Source: Candidatus Bathyarchaeota archaeon (GTDB lineage: Archaea > Thermoproteota > Bathyarchaeia > Bathyarchaeales > Bathycorpusculaceae). Taken from it: a stretch of DNA of 64,000 nucleotides. Positions 8,233 through 17,595 of the stretch are shown piece after piece. How positions within the stretch are numbered: the stretch's first letter is position 1; every line of letters begins with the position of its first letter. The position numbers were made by a program, and so were the translations under genes. A model generated the notes under the pieces. That model was not told where the DNA came from, ran no database searches, and saw only the letters and a program-made list of their open reading frames with translations. Location: NCBI GenBank assembly GCA_003164295.1, contig PLTA01000055.1, positions 1 to 64,000 on the forward strand. The letters run 5' to 3'.

Positions 8233-10441
8233 TTAAAGCCGTTTCAGAATTATACTTGCCGCTTTTTTGTCTAAGGGTTTATTTTCGTTTCCACCTTTAG
8301 GGGAGTAAATACACGAGGGGCAACCTTCTTTGCATTCGCAATTATCAATTAACTCGAGAGTTTTTTCGAAAAGCGGCTTAATATGTTGGTAAAGGTTTTC
8401 TGAAATTCCGATACCTCCTTCTAATCCATCGTAAATAAAAATAGTTGGTTTTCCTGTATCAGGGTGAAGAGGCGTAGATAATCCACCAATATCCCATCTG
8501 TCACACATCGCAAATATCGGCGACATCCCAATCATAGCATGTTCCGCCGCATGTATTCCTCCATCAAAATCGAGCCCTCTGTCTTCGATTTCTTTCTTGA
8601 TTTCTTCCGGAATTATAAACCACATACCTACCGTTGAAAACGATAAGGGTGGAAGATTGAGCGGGTTTCTCTCAACAACTTCATCGTAAGATTTGGTGAC
8701 GTAGGTGTGGTAAAACTCTGTTGTAGTTAATTCGCCTAAACCAACTTGGATGCCGATTTGTTTTTCTTCAAGAGTTTTCTTTATGGCAACATCGACTGTT
8801 TTTATTGCTTCTGTGTAGTAGTTGACGTTTTCTTGTTTGACTTTGGCGGTTAATTTGTTGAGGTCTAATTCTTCAGAGATGTATGTTTCGCCTTGATGAA
8901 GCAGGACTGCGCCTGCGTGGGCTTCTTCGTAGGCTTTTTTTAGGGTGAGGGTTTCAAGTATTGTTCCATTGCAAGTTACGGTAACGGTTTTGTCGGTGAT
9001 GCTTTCTAAAGTTATAACTTCGACAGGTCTTGCCGTTCCTGAATAAACGTATCCTCGTGGAGTTTTTCTTATCAGATTTTGTTGCTCGAGTGCTTGAATG
9101 CTTTCTTGGAATAGTTCAGGGAAATATTTTTTGTCGGTTTCTGTAAGTGGAAGCTTGCTTGCTGCACACATTACATGCCCCAGGGAGATGTAGCGGTTAT
9201 GCAAATCAATTATAGCTTGTTCATGGGGTCTGCCAAAGAAGTCTTTTGGGTGCTTCATGAAGTATTGGTCAAGGGGGTTTTGAAAAGCAATTAAAGTTAC
9301 AAGTGAACCTGCATTGGTTCTACCAGCTCTTCTAGCCTGCTGCCAAGTCGATATGACCGTTCCCGGATAACCTGAAATAATCACAGAATCCAAAGAACCA
9401 ATATCGATCCCAAGTTCCAACGCGTTTGTTGAGACAACCCTGATTAAGCTTTTTGTTTTTAATCTATTCTCTATCTCTCGACGTTCTTGAGGCAGATATC
9501 CAGCTCTATAAGCAGTAACGGCGTTCGCTAGTTGGGATGATTTTTTTCTTAGGTCTTCTTTGGTCCATCTTGTTATAAGCTCAGCCATTTGTCGGGAAGT
9601 TGTAAAGCAAAGTGTTTGGAGGTTTTTTGTTATGCTAATTGTTAGAAGGTCTTTGGTTTCTTGATGTGTAGATCTGCGGGTGGTGTTTGTGCTGTCGATG
9701 AAGGGTGGATTCCAGAACATAAATGTTTTCTGTCCTCGTGGGGCACCGTCGTTTGAGATGATTTCGAAGTCTTTTCCTGTTAGTTTCTTGGCGTGTTCTT
9801 TTGGGTTTGCGATGGTGGCTGATGAGATGATGATTTGTGGGTTTTCATGGTAATAATTACATATTCTCATTAAGCGTCTAAGAAGCATAGCTACGTTTGA
9901 GCCAAAGACGCCTCGGTAAACGTGGGCTTCATCGATTATTATGAATTTGAGGTTTCCAAGGAAGCTTCGCCATTTATAATGCCAAGGCAGATACTGGTGG
10001 AGTCCATAGGGGTTGCTTAAAATGATTTTACTGTTTTCGCGTATGCTTGCCCTTTGACTTTGGGGGGTATCGCCGTCGTAAACGTTAGGGTAAGCTTGGA
10101 TGCCTGTTTCTTTTTCTAGTTCTCTTAGAACTTTTAGCTGGTCATTTGTCAGGGCTTTAGTTGGATATAGGTATAGTGCAGTAGATTTGGGGTCTTTTGT
10201 GATGGCTTCTAGAACAGGAATATTAAACGCTAAGGTTTTTCCTGAAGCTATTGGAGTAACAATTACAACATTGTTGCCTGCTCGAACCTTGTTTATCGCT
10301 TCCGCCTGATGAGAATAAAGATGAATGTCTTTTTTTAGCAAGCAATTTTGGATGTTTTCAGGCAGGATTTTTTCCAGTTCGCCAAAGCATGCTTCTTGAG
10401 GAGGAATCTCTTGAATGTGTACAATTTGTTTTTTGTATCAT
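8233..10441 (-). CDS. DEAD/DEAH helicase of the MrfA (YprA/Hrq1) family with C-terminal DUF1998-type region
   Basis: The main frame from a TTG at 10341 gives 702 residues: motif I T-P-I-A-S-G-K-T, motif II I-I-D-E-A-H, motif III S-A-T, motif VI Q-Q-A-R-R-A-G-R-T, and a C-terminal C-E-C-K-E-G-C-P-S-C-I zinc/iron site, all typical of MrfA helicases involved in DNA repair. The TTG lies inside conserved sequence. The same phase continues upstream as V-H-I-Q-E-I-P-P-Q-E-A-C-F-G-E-L, which is the family N-terminus. Removing one base from the T6 run at 10429-10434 would connect this to an ATG at 10441. It is downstream of, and 34 bases from, the exonuclease gene, as in the bacterial mrfAB pair. Confidence 0.85.
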
Positions 10442-10475
10442 TGCGTGTGCTTTATGTTTTGGATAAATTCGTTTA

Positions 10476-11742
10476 TCAAAGGTTCCATTCCTCATATAGC
10501 TTGGAGAACAGTGTTGCAAGTGTTAGCAGGTCCTGTCTGTTGTGCTCAACTATTGCGATTAGCGGGCCAGCATTTTTGGTTGCAGGTAGGTATCATAGAA
10601 ATGTGGAACTAATGCACCTGGGATGTTGATGTCGCGTTTTATTCCAATGTATTTTTCTACGGTTTCTAATTTGCAATCTGACAGTTTATGCTTCAGTGCC
10701 CTGCGTGTGAAGTGGAGAACGTCAAAATGTGGATTATCCAGAGGAGCGTCTAATCCATAGTAAGCTAACCTTTGTTTAATGTATGGAATGTCGAAGCTTC
10801 TGCCGTTATAAGTTATAAGTGATAAGTTGGGTTCAAGCTGTGAAATAAGAGCCCAGATAGCGCTGGGTTCATCTTGAATATCTCTTAGTAAAAACTGGCT
10901 TGTACAAACGTGAGTTTTACTTGGTTTCGCGATGCCTAGAAGAATTATAGGTCGCTCTGAAAGCCCCAAAGTTTCAATGTCCACAATGGCAAAGTCTTGA
11001 TCTTGGCAAAATCCAGCTAAATAATGCAGTAATGGATGCGATTTTGGGAAGCGTTGCCACCATCTTTGGATCTGAGGGATTTCTTTTTTGTTTATTATTT
11101 TCATGAAGTCATGAGCTTGTTTTTTCCAAAGGGGATGGTTTTCGAGTTCTTCTATGGTTTTGTAGCCTTGTTGTTTTAGAGTTTGTTCTCGAGTTGGTCC
11201 TATTCCGGGGAGAGTTTTTAGGTCTGAGATGATTAGCAGTCGGCTTTCTTGATAACCTGCTTTTTTGAAGTTAGTAGTGCATGAAGCCGAAATAGCATAG
11301 CATTCGCCTTGCTGATTTGAAATGACTGCTCCAGCTATTGCTTCTTCAAACGGTTGGCCAACGTATTGTTTGATGAGTTCTTTTCAAGCTTTAATGCTTC
11401 ATCGTATTCCCTGCTCCAAATCCAGCTCTCAACTGGTCCGCCAGGTTGATCTGTGGCTTTTTCTGTTTCAGGAATTACTTCATATTCTTTGGATCGCTTT
11501 ATCCTTTCTCTGAGGCTCTCGGCGGCTTGAGTTAGAGCAATTTTTTCTTTAAAAGATTCGCTGGTGGTAGATGAAGATGTAAGTTTATTGCCAAAACTCT
11601 TCTGAGCTAACATTTGAGCATAACGGTCATCTTTAAAATTCCGAAGCAGAAAAGAACCGCAAATTTTGCAGAATTTGCTCTGCTCATACTCTTGATTTGA
11701 ATAGGTTTTGTTGCATTTTCTGCAGGCGTACTCTATTGGCAA
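10476..11742 (-). pseudogene. MrfB/YprB-like DEDDh exonuclease with N-terminal zinc ribbon and helix-hairpin-helix, two frame breaks
   Basis: Three consecutive phases form one protein. From 11742: a zinc ribbon (C-R-K-C then C-K-I-C). After one missing A near 11381 comes Y-V-G-Q-P-F-E-E-A-I-A-G-A-V, then a helix-hairpin-helix T-L-P-G-I-G-P-T-R-E, then the nuclease domain with F-A-I-V-D-I-E-T-L-G-L and L-I-T-Y-N-G-R-S-F-D. After another missing A near 10571 the final A-I-V-E-H-N-R-Q-D-L-L-T-L appears, carrying the catalytic His and Asp. Without recoding, the protein ends at L-A-R and lacks that motif. Both breaks are in A runs, so sequencing error is the likeliest cause. The bacterial partner MrfB acts with MrfA in repair of mitomycin damage. 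Confidence 0.75.
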
Positions 11743-11865
11743 TTTATATTCTGCTTTAAGCCTATGCCAAGATTATAAAAGCCATTCTTTTATTTGGTGC
11801 AAAAATGACCTGGACCGTATTTAGCTGTTGATATTCTAGGTGTAAATTTTTCAGATTGTTTTGGG

Positions 11866-11985
11866 TTGCTTTTTTGTTTTAGGGTTTGTAGTGTTTGCAG
11901 GTTGCGTCTTTATTCGTCTCAATTCGTCTTAATCCGTCTCCCTGCGTCTCTTTTCGTCTTTTTGCGTCTCGAAAAGTCTTGAGGT
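11866..11985 (+). repeat. 10-bp phased repeat array, locus A
   Basis: Forty-base leader from 11866 (starts TTGCTTTTTTG, ends TTTGCAGGTTGC), then eight 10-base units from 11906: GTCTTTATTC, GTCTCAATTC, GTCTTAATCC, GTCTCCCTGC, GTCTCTTTTC, GTCTTTTTGC, GTCTCGAAAA, GTCTTGAGGT. GTCT is invariant; the rest varies. Counted by hand, the leader matches that of locus D at 37 of 40 positions. It lies in a 503-base gap between the divergent exonuclease and PolX-like genes. I see no other gene in that gap. Confidence 0.85.
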
Positions 11986-12245
11986 GTAAGTTTTATTCTT
12001 TGTGAAAAATATTAGCCGCCTGAAAATCATGTATCCAATGATTCAATATTACGTTTAAGCTAGTTTTGAAATTTGGCATATTTCCAGGATTAAAAACAAA
12101 TGTACGATCAATTAGAAATAGGGTACTAAACCCAAAATCAATATGTAATTTGCGATTACTCTATTGGGAAGGAAAATTGTCAACTCGGTTTAAAGATTAT
12201 CAAAAAGCATCAATTTAATTCTAAAAACTAAGGAAAAACAAAACA

Positions 12246-12809
12246 ATGAAACAGGCTAAATTATTCGGTGGCGAAGAAGATCAATTAGTCTTGACACAGC
12301 TTGAATTAGCCAAAGCACAGATACTTGCTGAGCAAATTAAAAGTATGGTTAAGCCATTATTTGATAAACTTGAGATAGTTGGCTCAACGAGAAGACAAAA
12401 GCTGCTTGTTGGTGACATTGATTTTGTTGCAGTCTCGGCTGATTGTGCTTGGAGCAAAATTGTTCCAGTCTTAAAGGACTCTGAGGTTATTTGTTCGGGA
12501 AAAAGCATTGTAAAACTAAACTTTCCCTTTGAAAACAACTTTTTTCAAGTTGACTTTTACCGTGCAACTAGGCAAACGTTTGGTATTCAAGAGCTTGTTC
12601 GCACTGGTTCAGCTGACCATAACATGTGGCTTGCAGGTTATGCCTTGTCGAACGGTTTTAGGTTGAAGTACAGCGAAGGTTTGATTAAAGATAACGTTGT
12701 GGTGGCTGGAGACTCAGAAGAAAACGTATTTGCCGCTTTGGATTTACAATATCCTGAGCCGCAGTTTAGAGAAATAATCGACGGAAAGCCGGTCTGGTTA
12801 AAAACTTGA
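12246..12809 (+). CDS. Stand-alone PolX-type nucleotidyltransferase (palm-thumb)
   Basis: 187 residues. It contains the Pol beta-superfamily signature G-S-T-R-R-Q-K-x-L-V-G-D-I-D-F-V with the two metal-binding Asp residues. The third carboxylate is in F-Q-V-D-F-Y, followed by the thumb motif R-T-G-S-A-D-H-N and the C-terminal F-A-A-L-D-L-Q-Y-P-E-P-Q-F-R-E. These match the palm and thumb of bacterial/archaeal PolX. The N-terminal HhH 8-kDa domain and the C-terminal PHP domain of normal PolX (about 570 residues) are absent. It may fill short gaps or act as a different nucleotidyltransferase. An A-rich leader (TAAGGAAAAAC) precedes the ATG. Confidence 0.8.
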   Translation: MKQAKLFGGEEDQLVLTQLELAKAQILAEQIKSMVKPLFDKLEIVGSTRRQKLLVGDIDFVAVSADCAWSKIVPVLKDSEVICSGKSIVKLNFPFENNFFQVDFYRATRQTFGIQELVRTGSADHNMWLAGYALSNGFRLKYSEGLIKDNVVVAGDSEENVFAALDLQYPEPQFREIIDGKPVWLKT

Positions 12810-12816
12810 ATAGTTA

Positions 12817-13392
12817 CTAAAGCATACTTCTTGCTTTCATTAATAGATCAACAATTGTGGCTATCTCATTTTGATTAAAGGCGAGCTTATACTGAAATTT
12901 AGAAGGCTCTTTTTTGTAGATCATAACAAGCCCGTGGAAGCCATCGTAATCAACGTTGAAGTCTTTTCCTTCCCCTATACTAATGACATCTTCTATAGCT
13001 ACTGCAGCTTTTGTTTTCTCAAGTAAACAAATCAAATCTTTGGTTTCACTCATTCTAACTTTTAATTTGAATTGACAACCATTAGGAATTTCTTTTCCAT
13101 AGATAGAAATTATCTTATTTTGTCTGTCAAAGTCAAGCACAAATCCTTCAGATTCGCCTAATGTTACAACGGAATTTTCTGCGACGGATGTAAATTTCTT
13201 TTCTTTTGGCATTTGTTTTTTCTTAGCAATACTCATGGGTGATTTAGTTCCAGCGATACTTCTTACAAAGTCTTCGGTTCTTTTTGATTCTCTAGCTGCT
13301 TCTTCATCAGAAAGAAATGAAGCGTTTGTACGTCTCTTCTCCAAATGTTTTCGCCTAATAGCTGTTATGGCTGCTCGCTCTTCAACTTTCAA
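12817..13392 (-). CDS. Hypothetical soluble protein with two similar beta-rich halves
   Basis: 191 residues. The first 70 are strongly basic and helical (R-R-K-H-L-E-K-R-R). The remainder contains two related segments: G-E-S-E-G-F-V-L-D-F-D...I-I-S-I-Y-G-K-E and G-E-G-K-D-F-N-V-D-Y-D...L-V-M-I-Y-K-K-E, each followed by F-K/Y-K-L and a helical stretch. This suggests an internal duplication of about 55 residues. No catalytic motif seen and family not recognised. It converges on the PolX-like gene, with stops only 7 bases apart. Confidence 0.55.
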   Translation of the reverse strand: MKVEERAAITAIRRKHLEKRRTNASFLSDEEAARESKRTEDFVRSIAGTKSPMSIAKKKQMPKEKKFTSVAENSVVTLGESEGFVLDFDRQNKIISIYGKEIPNGCQFKLKVRMSETKDLICLLEKTKAAVAIEDVISIGEGKDFNVDYDGFHGLVMIYKKEPSKFQYKLAFNQNEIATIVDLLMKARSML

Positions 13393-13442
13393 AAAAACTC
13401 GAATTATTTAATGTCAATCAATTTTGGTGTGTCTTAAAACTT

Positions 13443-13694
13443 TTACAATAGCGGGTGTTGTTCAGCGATTTTCTTTAGAATTTCTTGTGTTAGAGCATCC
13501 TCGGTTAAAACTTGACTTGTAATTTTTCGGTGTTTTGTTAAGTGAGCTTTTATTGCTTCATTCATGGCCGGAATATCTGGAATTATCAGAATTGCTTCTC
13601 CACATGTGCAAGAGTAAACGGGCATTTTTGGGATTTTAGTTTGTCTTGTGTCTTTACTGCACTCTGCTTTTGAATGAGTAATTTTGTCAGGCAT
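13443..13694 (-). CDS. Small protein with possible zinc-binding centre
   Basis: 83 residues. The middle reads Y-S-C-T-C-G-E-A-I-L-I-I-P-D, followed by A-H-L-T-K-H, so a C-x-C...H-x4-H arrangement could bind a metal as in a degenerate C2H2 finger. The first 25 residues are polar. The gene is 50 bases downstream of the 191-residue hypothetical gene's start on the same strand, so the two are arranged in tandem and may be co-transcribed. Function unknown. Confidence 0.5.
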   Translation of the reverse strand: MPDKITHSKAECSKDTRQTKIPKMPVYSCTCGEAILIIPDIPAMNEAIKAHLTKHRKITSQVLTEDALTQEILKKIAEQHPLL

Positions 13695-13986
13695 AAGGTA
13701 AGTTCCAACGTCATTGAGTGATAAAAAGTAATCGGTTGCTAAAACTAATTTGCTCGTGAAGTGAGCTGTTTCATTTGTGAGAAAATATGTTGAGGTTATC
13801 GTTTTTTGTGGTTAGATCAAGCTTGTCAGCTTCAAACTGGTTCTAATTCGCTCACTCGATCCAATATTTATGGACTTTGGAAGTTATGCTAATTTTCTAA
13901 ATGTAAACATGTTAAAAACTATATTTTCAAAAGCCGAGTGCTGTGTATAAAAAAAACGGTTGAGTCTTGAAAATAGACTCATTGCA
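13695..13986. other. Gap without recognisable gene
   Basis: AT-rich sequence between two minus-strand genes. I see no open frame with coding character, RNA fold or repeat. It probably holds the promoter of the 83-residue gene. Confidence 0.4.
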
Positions 13987-14182
13987 CTATTTTGTAAGTC
14001 TATAAACACCTACGACTAGCAGCACAACGCCCTATAATTAAAGAAATGGTGCCAAGACCTGAACCGCGTAGTGCGCTGTGAACAGTTGCAATTGCAACTC
14101 CAGTCAAAACAAGAATAATTCTTACAACAGCCAAAATCATGGCGCGCATTTTGCTACTTTTAGTCTTTACCTGTTCTCCCAC
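13987..14182 (-). pseudogene. Small two-helix membrane protein, one-base frame break
   Basis: From the ATG at 14182 the frame reads M-R-A-M-I-L-A-V-V-R-I-I-L-V-L-T-G-V-A-I-A, a first membrane helix, then H-S-A-L-R-G-S-G-L-G-T-I-S-L-I-I-G. At the CCC run (14030-14032 on the plus strand) it becomes an unlikely R-C-A-A-S-R-R-C-L. Removing one C gives V-V-L-L-V-V-G-V-Y-R-L-T-K and a stop at 13987, completing a second helix with a basic end. That restored form is far more protein-like, so I infer an assembly error or recent mutation. Family not recognised. Confidence 0.55.
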
Positions 14183-14314
14183 TGTTCAAAGTCTCCTTAA
14201 TCGTCATGAGTTTAATTTATATTTAAGCTTATACCGAAATTACTTGTTGACTTTTACAAAATTAGGCGATTATAATGTTGGATCTGTGATTTTTTCGGTA
14301 AGTTCGTTGTGCGG

Positions 14315-14611
14315 TTATTTTTGAAAGCTTCTTAGAAATTTTTGTTTATCCAAATAGCTTTCGAGAATAGCCACGATGAATACCAACACAATTATCGCGC
14401 CAATAGTTGAAGGAACAGCCAAATAAATATCGACAGACATCTTTAGAAAAAGGTACCCGTAAAAATTACTTATTGAACCAAAAATAAAGAATGACTCTAA
14501 AGCTAAAATTCCTATAATGGCTAAGCGATCTTTAGTTTTTTGGTTTAACGGCTTAATTTTTTTTCGCTCCCGAAGAACTTTTTTTTTGGCAGTTGAAATA
14601 TAGAGATGCAA
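14315..14611 (-). CDS. Hypothetical membrane protein
   Basis: 98 residues. The first 30 are basic (K-K-K-V-L-R-E-R-K-K-I-K-P). Two membrane helices follow (about 31-52 and 62-85), and the protein ends with a short cytoplasmic tail S-Y-L-D-K-Q-K-F. No signature motif. It is divergent from the HTH-RDD gene, with phased array B between them. Function unknown. Confidence 0.5.
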   Translation of the reverse strand: MHLYISTAKKKVLRERKKIKPLNQKTKDRLAIIGILALESFFIFGSISNFYGYLFLKMSVDIYLAVPSTIGAIIVLVFIVAILESYLDKQKFLRSFQK

Positions 14612-14697
14612 AACTAAAAGGGTTATTAAAAAATTTGCGCCTCAACGTCAGGTACTATTAAAAAAATATTTGCCAATTTTTTTCTTTGTTTATTGGG

Positions 14698-14807
14698 TTG
14701 GTTTTTTGTTTTGGGGCTCAAATTGGTTGCCGGTTGCGTCATTATTTTACATTTCTTGACATAATTTGACATTATTTTACTATATTTGACAATACCCTAC
14801 AATCCTG
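14698..14807 (+). repeat. 10-bp phased repeat array, locus B
   Basis: Leader from 14698 (starts TTGGTTTTTTG, ends TTGCCGGTTGC), then seven 10-base units from 14738: GTCATTATTT, TACATTTCTT, GACATAATTT, GACATTATTT, TACTATATTT, GACAATACCC, TACAATCCTG. Core is KACAT with a T-rich second half. A 7-bp inverted repeat (TGGGGCT at 14712, AGCCCCA at 14813) brackets the array. It lies in the divergent gap between a membrane protein gene and the HTH-RDD gene. Confidence 0.8.
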
Positions 14808-14940
14808 AGCAAAGCCCCAGAATTTACAATTACAATATGCTTACTGCGAGTGAATAATTTGCAATGTAACAGTTTTAGCGGAGAGATGAACGTATGTCTG
14901 TTTCAGCAAGCTTACTTATAGGATAGTTCTTAATCTCTAT

Positions 14941-15723
14941 TTGACTACTAAAAAACCATCATCAGATTTAATTGTAAAACATTGGGTTTGCAACATGGCA
15001 GCAGAACAAAAAAGCGTTTCAAAAATACTTTCAATTCTTTCGCATCATCTGCGAAGAGAAATATTGCTAAACCTTAGCGAAAATGGAGAATCATCCTTCA
15101 CTTATTTACTAAACCGGCTAAAGGTTGACACTGGAAAACTAAGCTTTCACCTTCGCTCGCTAAAAGCTTTCGTAGAGCAAACCCCCTCGGGCAAATACAA
15201 ACTAAACAGAATTGGAGAAAACGCAGTCAGAATCGTTCATGACATAGAAGAGTGGACAGAAGTTGCGAATCTGCAAAGAAAAGAAAATCAACTTCCACTC
15301 GCCTCTTTCAAAAAGAGATCTTTCGCTTACGCAATAAATTTTACAATTTTATTTGCAATGGCAAGTGCCATCATTTTTCTCCCCCAAATACTTTCTTTAT
15401 CCCCATCCACCTTTCTTAACGGAGGAATCAGCGCAGTGCTTTTCACCACTATAGGAATATCTTGGCTTTACTCAACTTTACTTGAAGGATTTAACGGTCA
15501 AACTATAGGCAAACGCATCATGGGTTTAAAGGTCATTAGATGTGACGGAAAAAAAATGTCCTATGACTATGCTGCAGTGCGAAACTTCGGAAAAATGTTA
15601 CCCCTGCTACCTTTTGACCTACTTATCGGATGGCGAATACCCAACAATAAGTTCAAACGATATTTCGATAAATATGCTGGAACAACCGTTATCGACCTAC
15701 GTTATCAACCGAAGTTAGGATAG
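14941..15723 (+). CDS. ArsR-like winged-helix domain fused to RDD membrane domain
   Basis: 260 residues from a TTG; an ATG at 14995 (M-A-A-E-Q-K-S) is an equally good start. Residues about 25-95 form a winged helix-turn-helix (I-L-S-I-L-S-H-H-L-R-R-E-I-L-L-N-L, then L-K-V-D-T-G-K-L-S-F-H-L-R-S-L) typical of archaeal ArsR-type regulators. Residues about 120-250 form an RDD domain with membrane helices, including K-R-S-F-A-Y-A-I-N, T-I-G-K-R-I-M-G-L-K-V and R-N-F-G-K-M-L-P. This makes a membrane-tethered candidate transcription regulator. Its signal and target are unknown. Confidence 0.8.
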   Translation: MTTKKPSSDLIVKHWVCNMAAEQKSVSKILSILSHHLRREILLNLSENGESSFTYLLNRLKVDTGKLSFHLRSLKAFVEQTPSGKYKLNRIGENAVRIVHDIEEWTEVANLQRKENQLPLASFKKRSFAYAINFTILFAMASAIIFLPQILSLSPSTFLNGGISAVLFTTIGISWLYSTLLEGFNGQTIGKRIMGLKVIRCDGKKMSYDYAAVRNFGKMLPLLPFDLLIGWRIPNNKFKRYFDKYAGTTVIDLRYQPKLG

Positions 15724-15820
15724 TGCACATATAGTCGGTGAGTGGTGTTTGTGAGATAGAGACCGATTAAGTTTTGATCCAATCGACACAACAGTTGTGT
15801 TGCCATTTTTGATCAGACTG

Positions 15821-15926
15821 GTTTTTGTTCTTTTGGAGTTCTGAGTTTGAATTATTTGCAGGCTGCGTACACAGAAGTACACCAAAGTACACGCAAGTAT
15901 ACAGAATTACAATCGCGTACAGCTAA
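15821..15926 (+). repeat. 10-bp phased repeat array, locus C
   Basis: T-rich leader ending TTTGCAGGCTGC at 15866, then six 10-base units: GTACACAGAA, GTACACCAAA, GTACACGCAA, GTATACAGAA, TTACAATCGC, GTACAGCTAA. Core GTACAC is nearly invariant in the first three units and decays later. The leader is a few bases longer than in loci A, B, D and E. It sits 100 bases downstream of the HTH-RDD gene and 150 upstream of the small Cys-rich gene. Confidence 0.85.
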
Positions 15927-16075
15927 GGAAACAAGCTCAGCTACTTATTACTTGTTCTATTAAGCCAATAAGTCCGAAAATCAATTCTTCAAGATTCATA
16001 AAAATTTTTAAACTTGAACAAGGCTCTTAATTCCAATTTCATAAACGATAAATCAAATCCACACTAACAACACAC

Positions 16076-16264
16076 ATGTTTGCAATGGACACCAATTCAG
16101 AAATTCCATGCTCCCTCTGCCCAAAATGGAACTCAAAATCAAGAAGCTTCAATTGCAACCCAGACCAATGCCAAAAACTCACCGAATGGCTCTTTGTCCA
16201 CGCTCAAATAGAACCAAAGAAAACCAAGCGGATTAACCTACCCCCAATCGCATACGTAGTTTAA
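16076..16264 (+). CDS. Small cysteine-rich protein
   Basis: 62 residues. C-S-L-C-P-K-W-N-S-K-S-R-S-F-N-C-N-P-D-Q-C provides two C-x2-C/C-x4-C pairs, so a single metal centre is likely. This is followed by L-T-E-W-L-F and a basic C-terminus (K-K-T-K-R-I-N). A start two codons later (M-D-T-N) is possible. No family recognised and no neighbour suggests a role. Confidence 0.55.
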   Translation: MFAMDTNSEIPCSLCPKWNSKSRSFNCNPDQCQKLTEWLFVHAQIEPKKTKRINLPPIAYVV

Positions 16265-16512
16265 AACTTTCCAAGATAATCTGAGGTCGATTTATGTTCT
16301 GTCATAAATCAAATTTCTTTCTCTCGTTGACCTACCTAAAGGTAAAAAATATTCGTTTTGCTAGCACATTGTGATATACAGTTAATTGCTCTGTTCTTTT
16401 TGTTTTAATTATGATTTTTGAGTTCGCACACAATTGAATCCGAGAAGGCATTTACTCAAATCAGAAGTATCAAATTTTAAAAACCAAAGAACAATGATAA
16501 CATATGTGTTTT

Positions 16513-16635
16513 TCAAAACCAGCTTTTTGAACGTATTTCTCTGCAAACTTTGCAAACACTAAATACGGTTTCGCTTTTATAGACAATTTCGGTTTCAGTT
16601 GAACTGCAAGAATGACATTTATCATTAGTTTTCAT
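16513..16635 (-). CDS. 40-residue zinc-ribbon peptide
   Basis: From the ATG at 16635: M-K-T-N-D-K-C-H-S-C then 18 residues and C-K-V-C, ending R-S-K-S-W-F. The C-x2-C...C-x2-C spacing with beta-forming residues between (E-I-V-Y-K-S-E-T-V-F-S-V) is a minimal zinc ribbon. The frame is complete and compact, in a region otherwise without genes. Likely a small nucleic-acid or protein-binding module; function not known. Confidence 0.55.
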   Translation of the reverse strand: MKTNDKCHSCSSTETEIVYKSETVFSVCKVCREIRSKSWF

Positions 16636-17340
16636 TTTTAATCACTTTCTAAAATTTGTTTGCGCCTAATCTTTTGGCGGTTTTTTTGGTTTTTCATTTA
16701 GTTCTCTCTTGATTGAGCTCGCAAAACATGACTTTTGTTCCAGTTTTTGAGTGTCTTCTTAATACTTTGATGTTATACGAAAATAAGTCTTATGAATCAA
16801 AAATATGAATTCGGTATTTCTCTAATCAAATGTTTGCCCTTTTGGAATGTAGATCATGCGTTATTATCCTATGAGTTGGGTATCCTATTGGGTGGAGTTA
16901 GAGAAATTATAGGCAAAGTTGGAGTCCTTTTTTTGGCTCACTAACAATCTTTTCAATTAAATTTAAAAGAAAAAAAGGGCTTCAAACTGCTTACGAAGTT
17001 AAGTATTTTTTATTTATTGATAAATACCAGCTGCCAGTTCTTCACATCGACCATTATTACAGAGTTTTTGGCGTCCTTCGTTTCATTATTTCGCCTCATT
17101 AGTAAAAACTTTTGCGGATTTCAACGACATGCTTTCAGTAAGGAAAAAAGAAAGAGCTTTGGTTTGCATACTTAAAAAAACCCATTTATTCTTTTATGTG
17201 TAAGAAGTATTAAAAATTTTGCGCTCGAAAAGGTATTCATCCGGATTTCCGGAAGAGTTAACTTCATTAAATTTTAATTTTTTGAATTTACAAGTTTATT
17301 AAAAAATTTCGGTTACTAATATTATAGCTCACAGCTAATT
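16636..17340. other. 700-base AT-rich gap, no gene seen
   Basis: No frame with coding character on either strand, no tRNA-like fold, no phased array and no clear inverted repeat. It may carry regulatory DNA or a decayed gene. Confidence 0.4.
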
Positions 17341-17595
17341 CTACTCTACTTCGAAGACGTTTCCGCATTTTGTGCATCTGACGCTTTGTTTCTCAGTTCC
17401 TTTAGAAATATGCCAAATATAACCGCAAAGGGGACACTTAATTGACTGGATGCAACTGTTATCTGGTTCCGTTCTCGCCGCTATTTCTGTCTTGGGCTCT
17501 GGTTCAGTTCGGGCTTCTGGCTCTGTTCTAGGCGCCTGTTCCACTCTAGGTTCAGGTTCCCATTCGCTTCCTTGAATGATTGTCAACTCACTCAT
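17341..17595 (-). CDS. Zinc-ribbon protein with E-P/R-T-E-P repeats
   Basis: 84 residues. Residues 9-45 are low-complexity, built from E-P-E-x-R-x-E / A-R-T-E-P units. Residues about 53-78 form a zinc ribbon: I-K-C-P-L-C-G-Y-I-W-H then V-R-C-T-K-C-G-N-V-F. The ribbon is of the kind seen in small archaeal nucleic-acid-binding or adaptor proteins. The acidic-basic repeat probably forms a disordered arm. Family not further identified. Confidence 0.6.
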   Translation of the reverse strand: MSELTIIQGSEWEPEPRVEQAPRTEPEARTEPEPKTEIAARTEPDNSCIQSIKCPLCGYIWHISKGTEKQSVRCTKCGNVFEVE

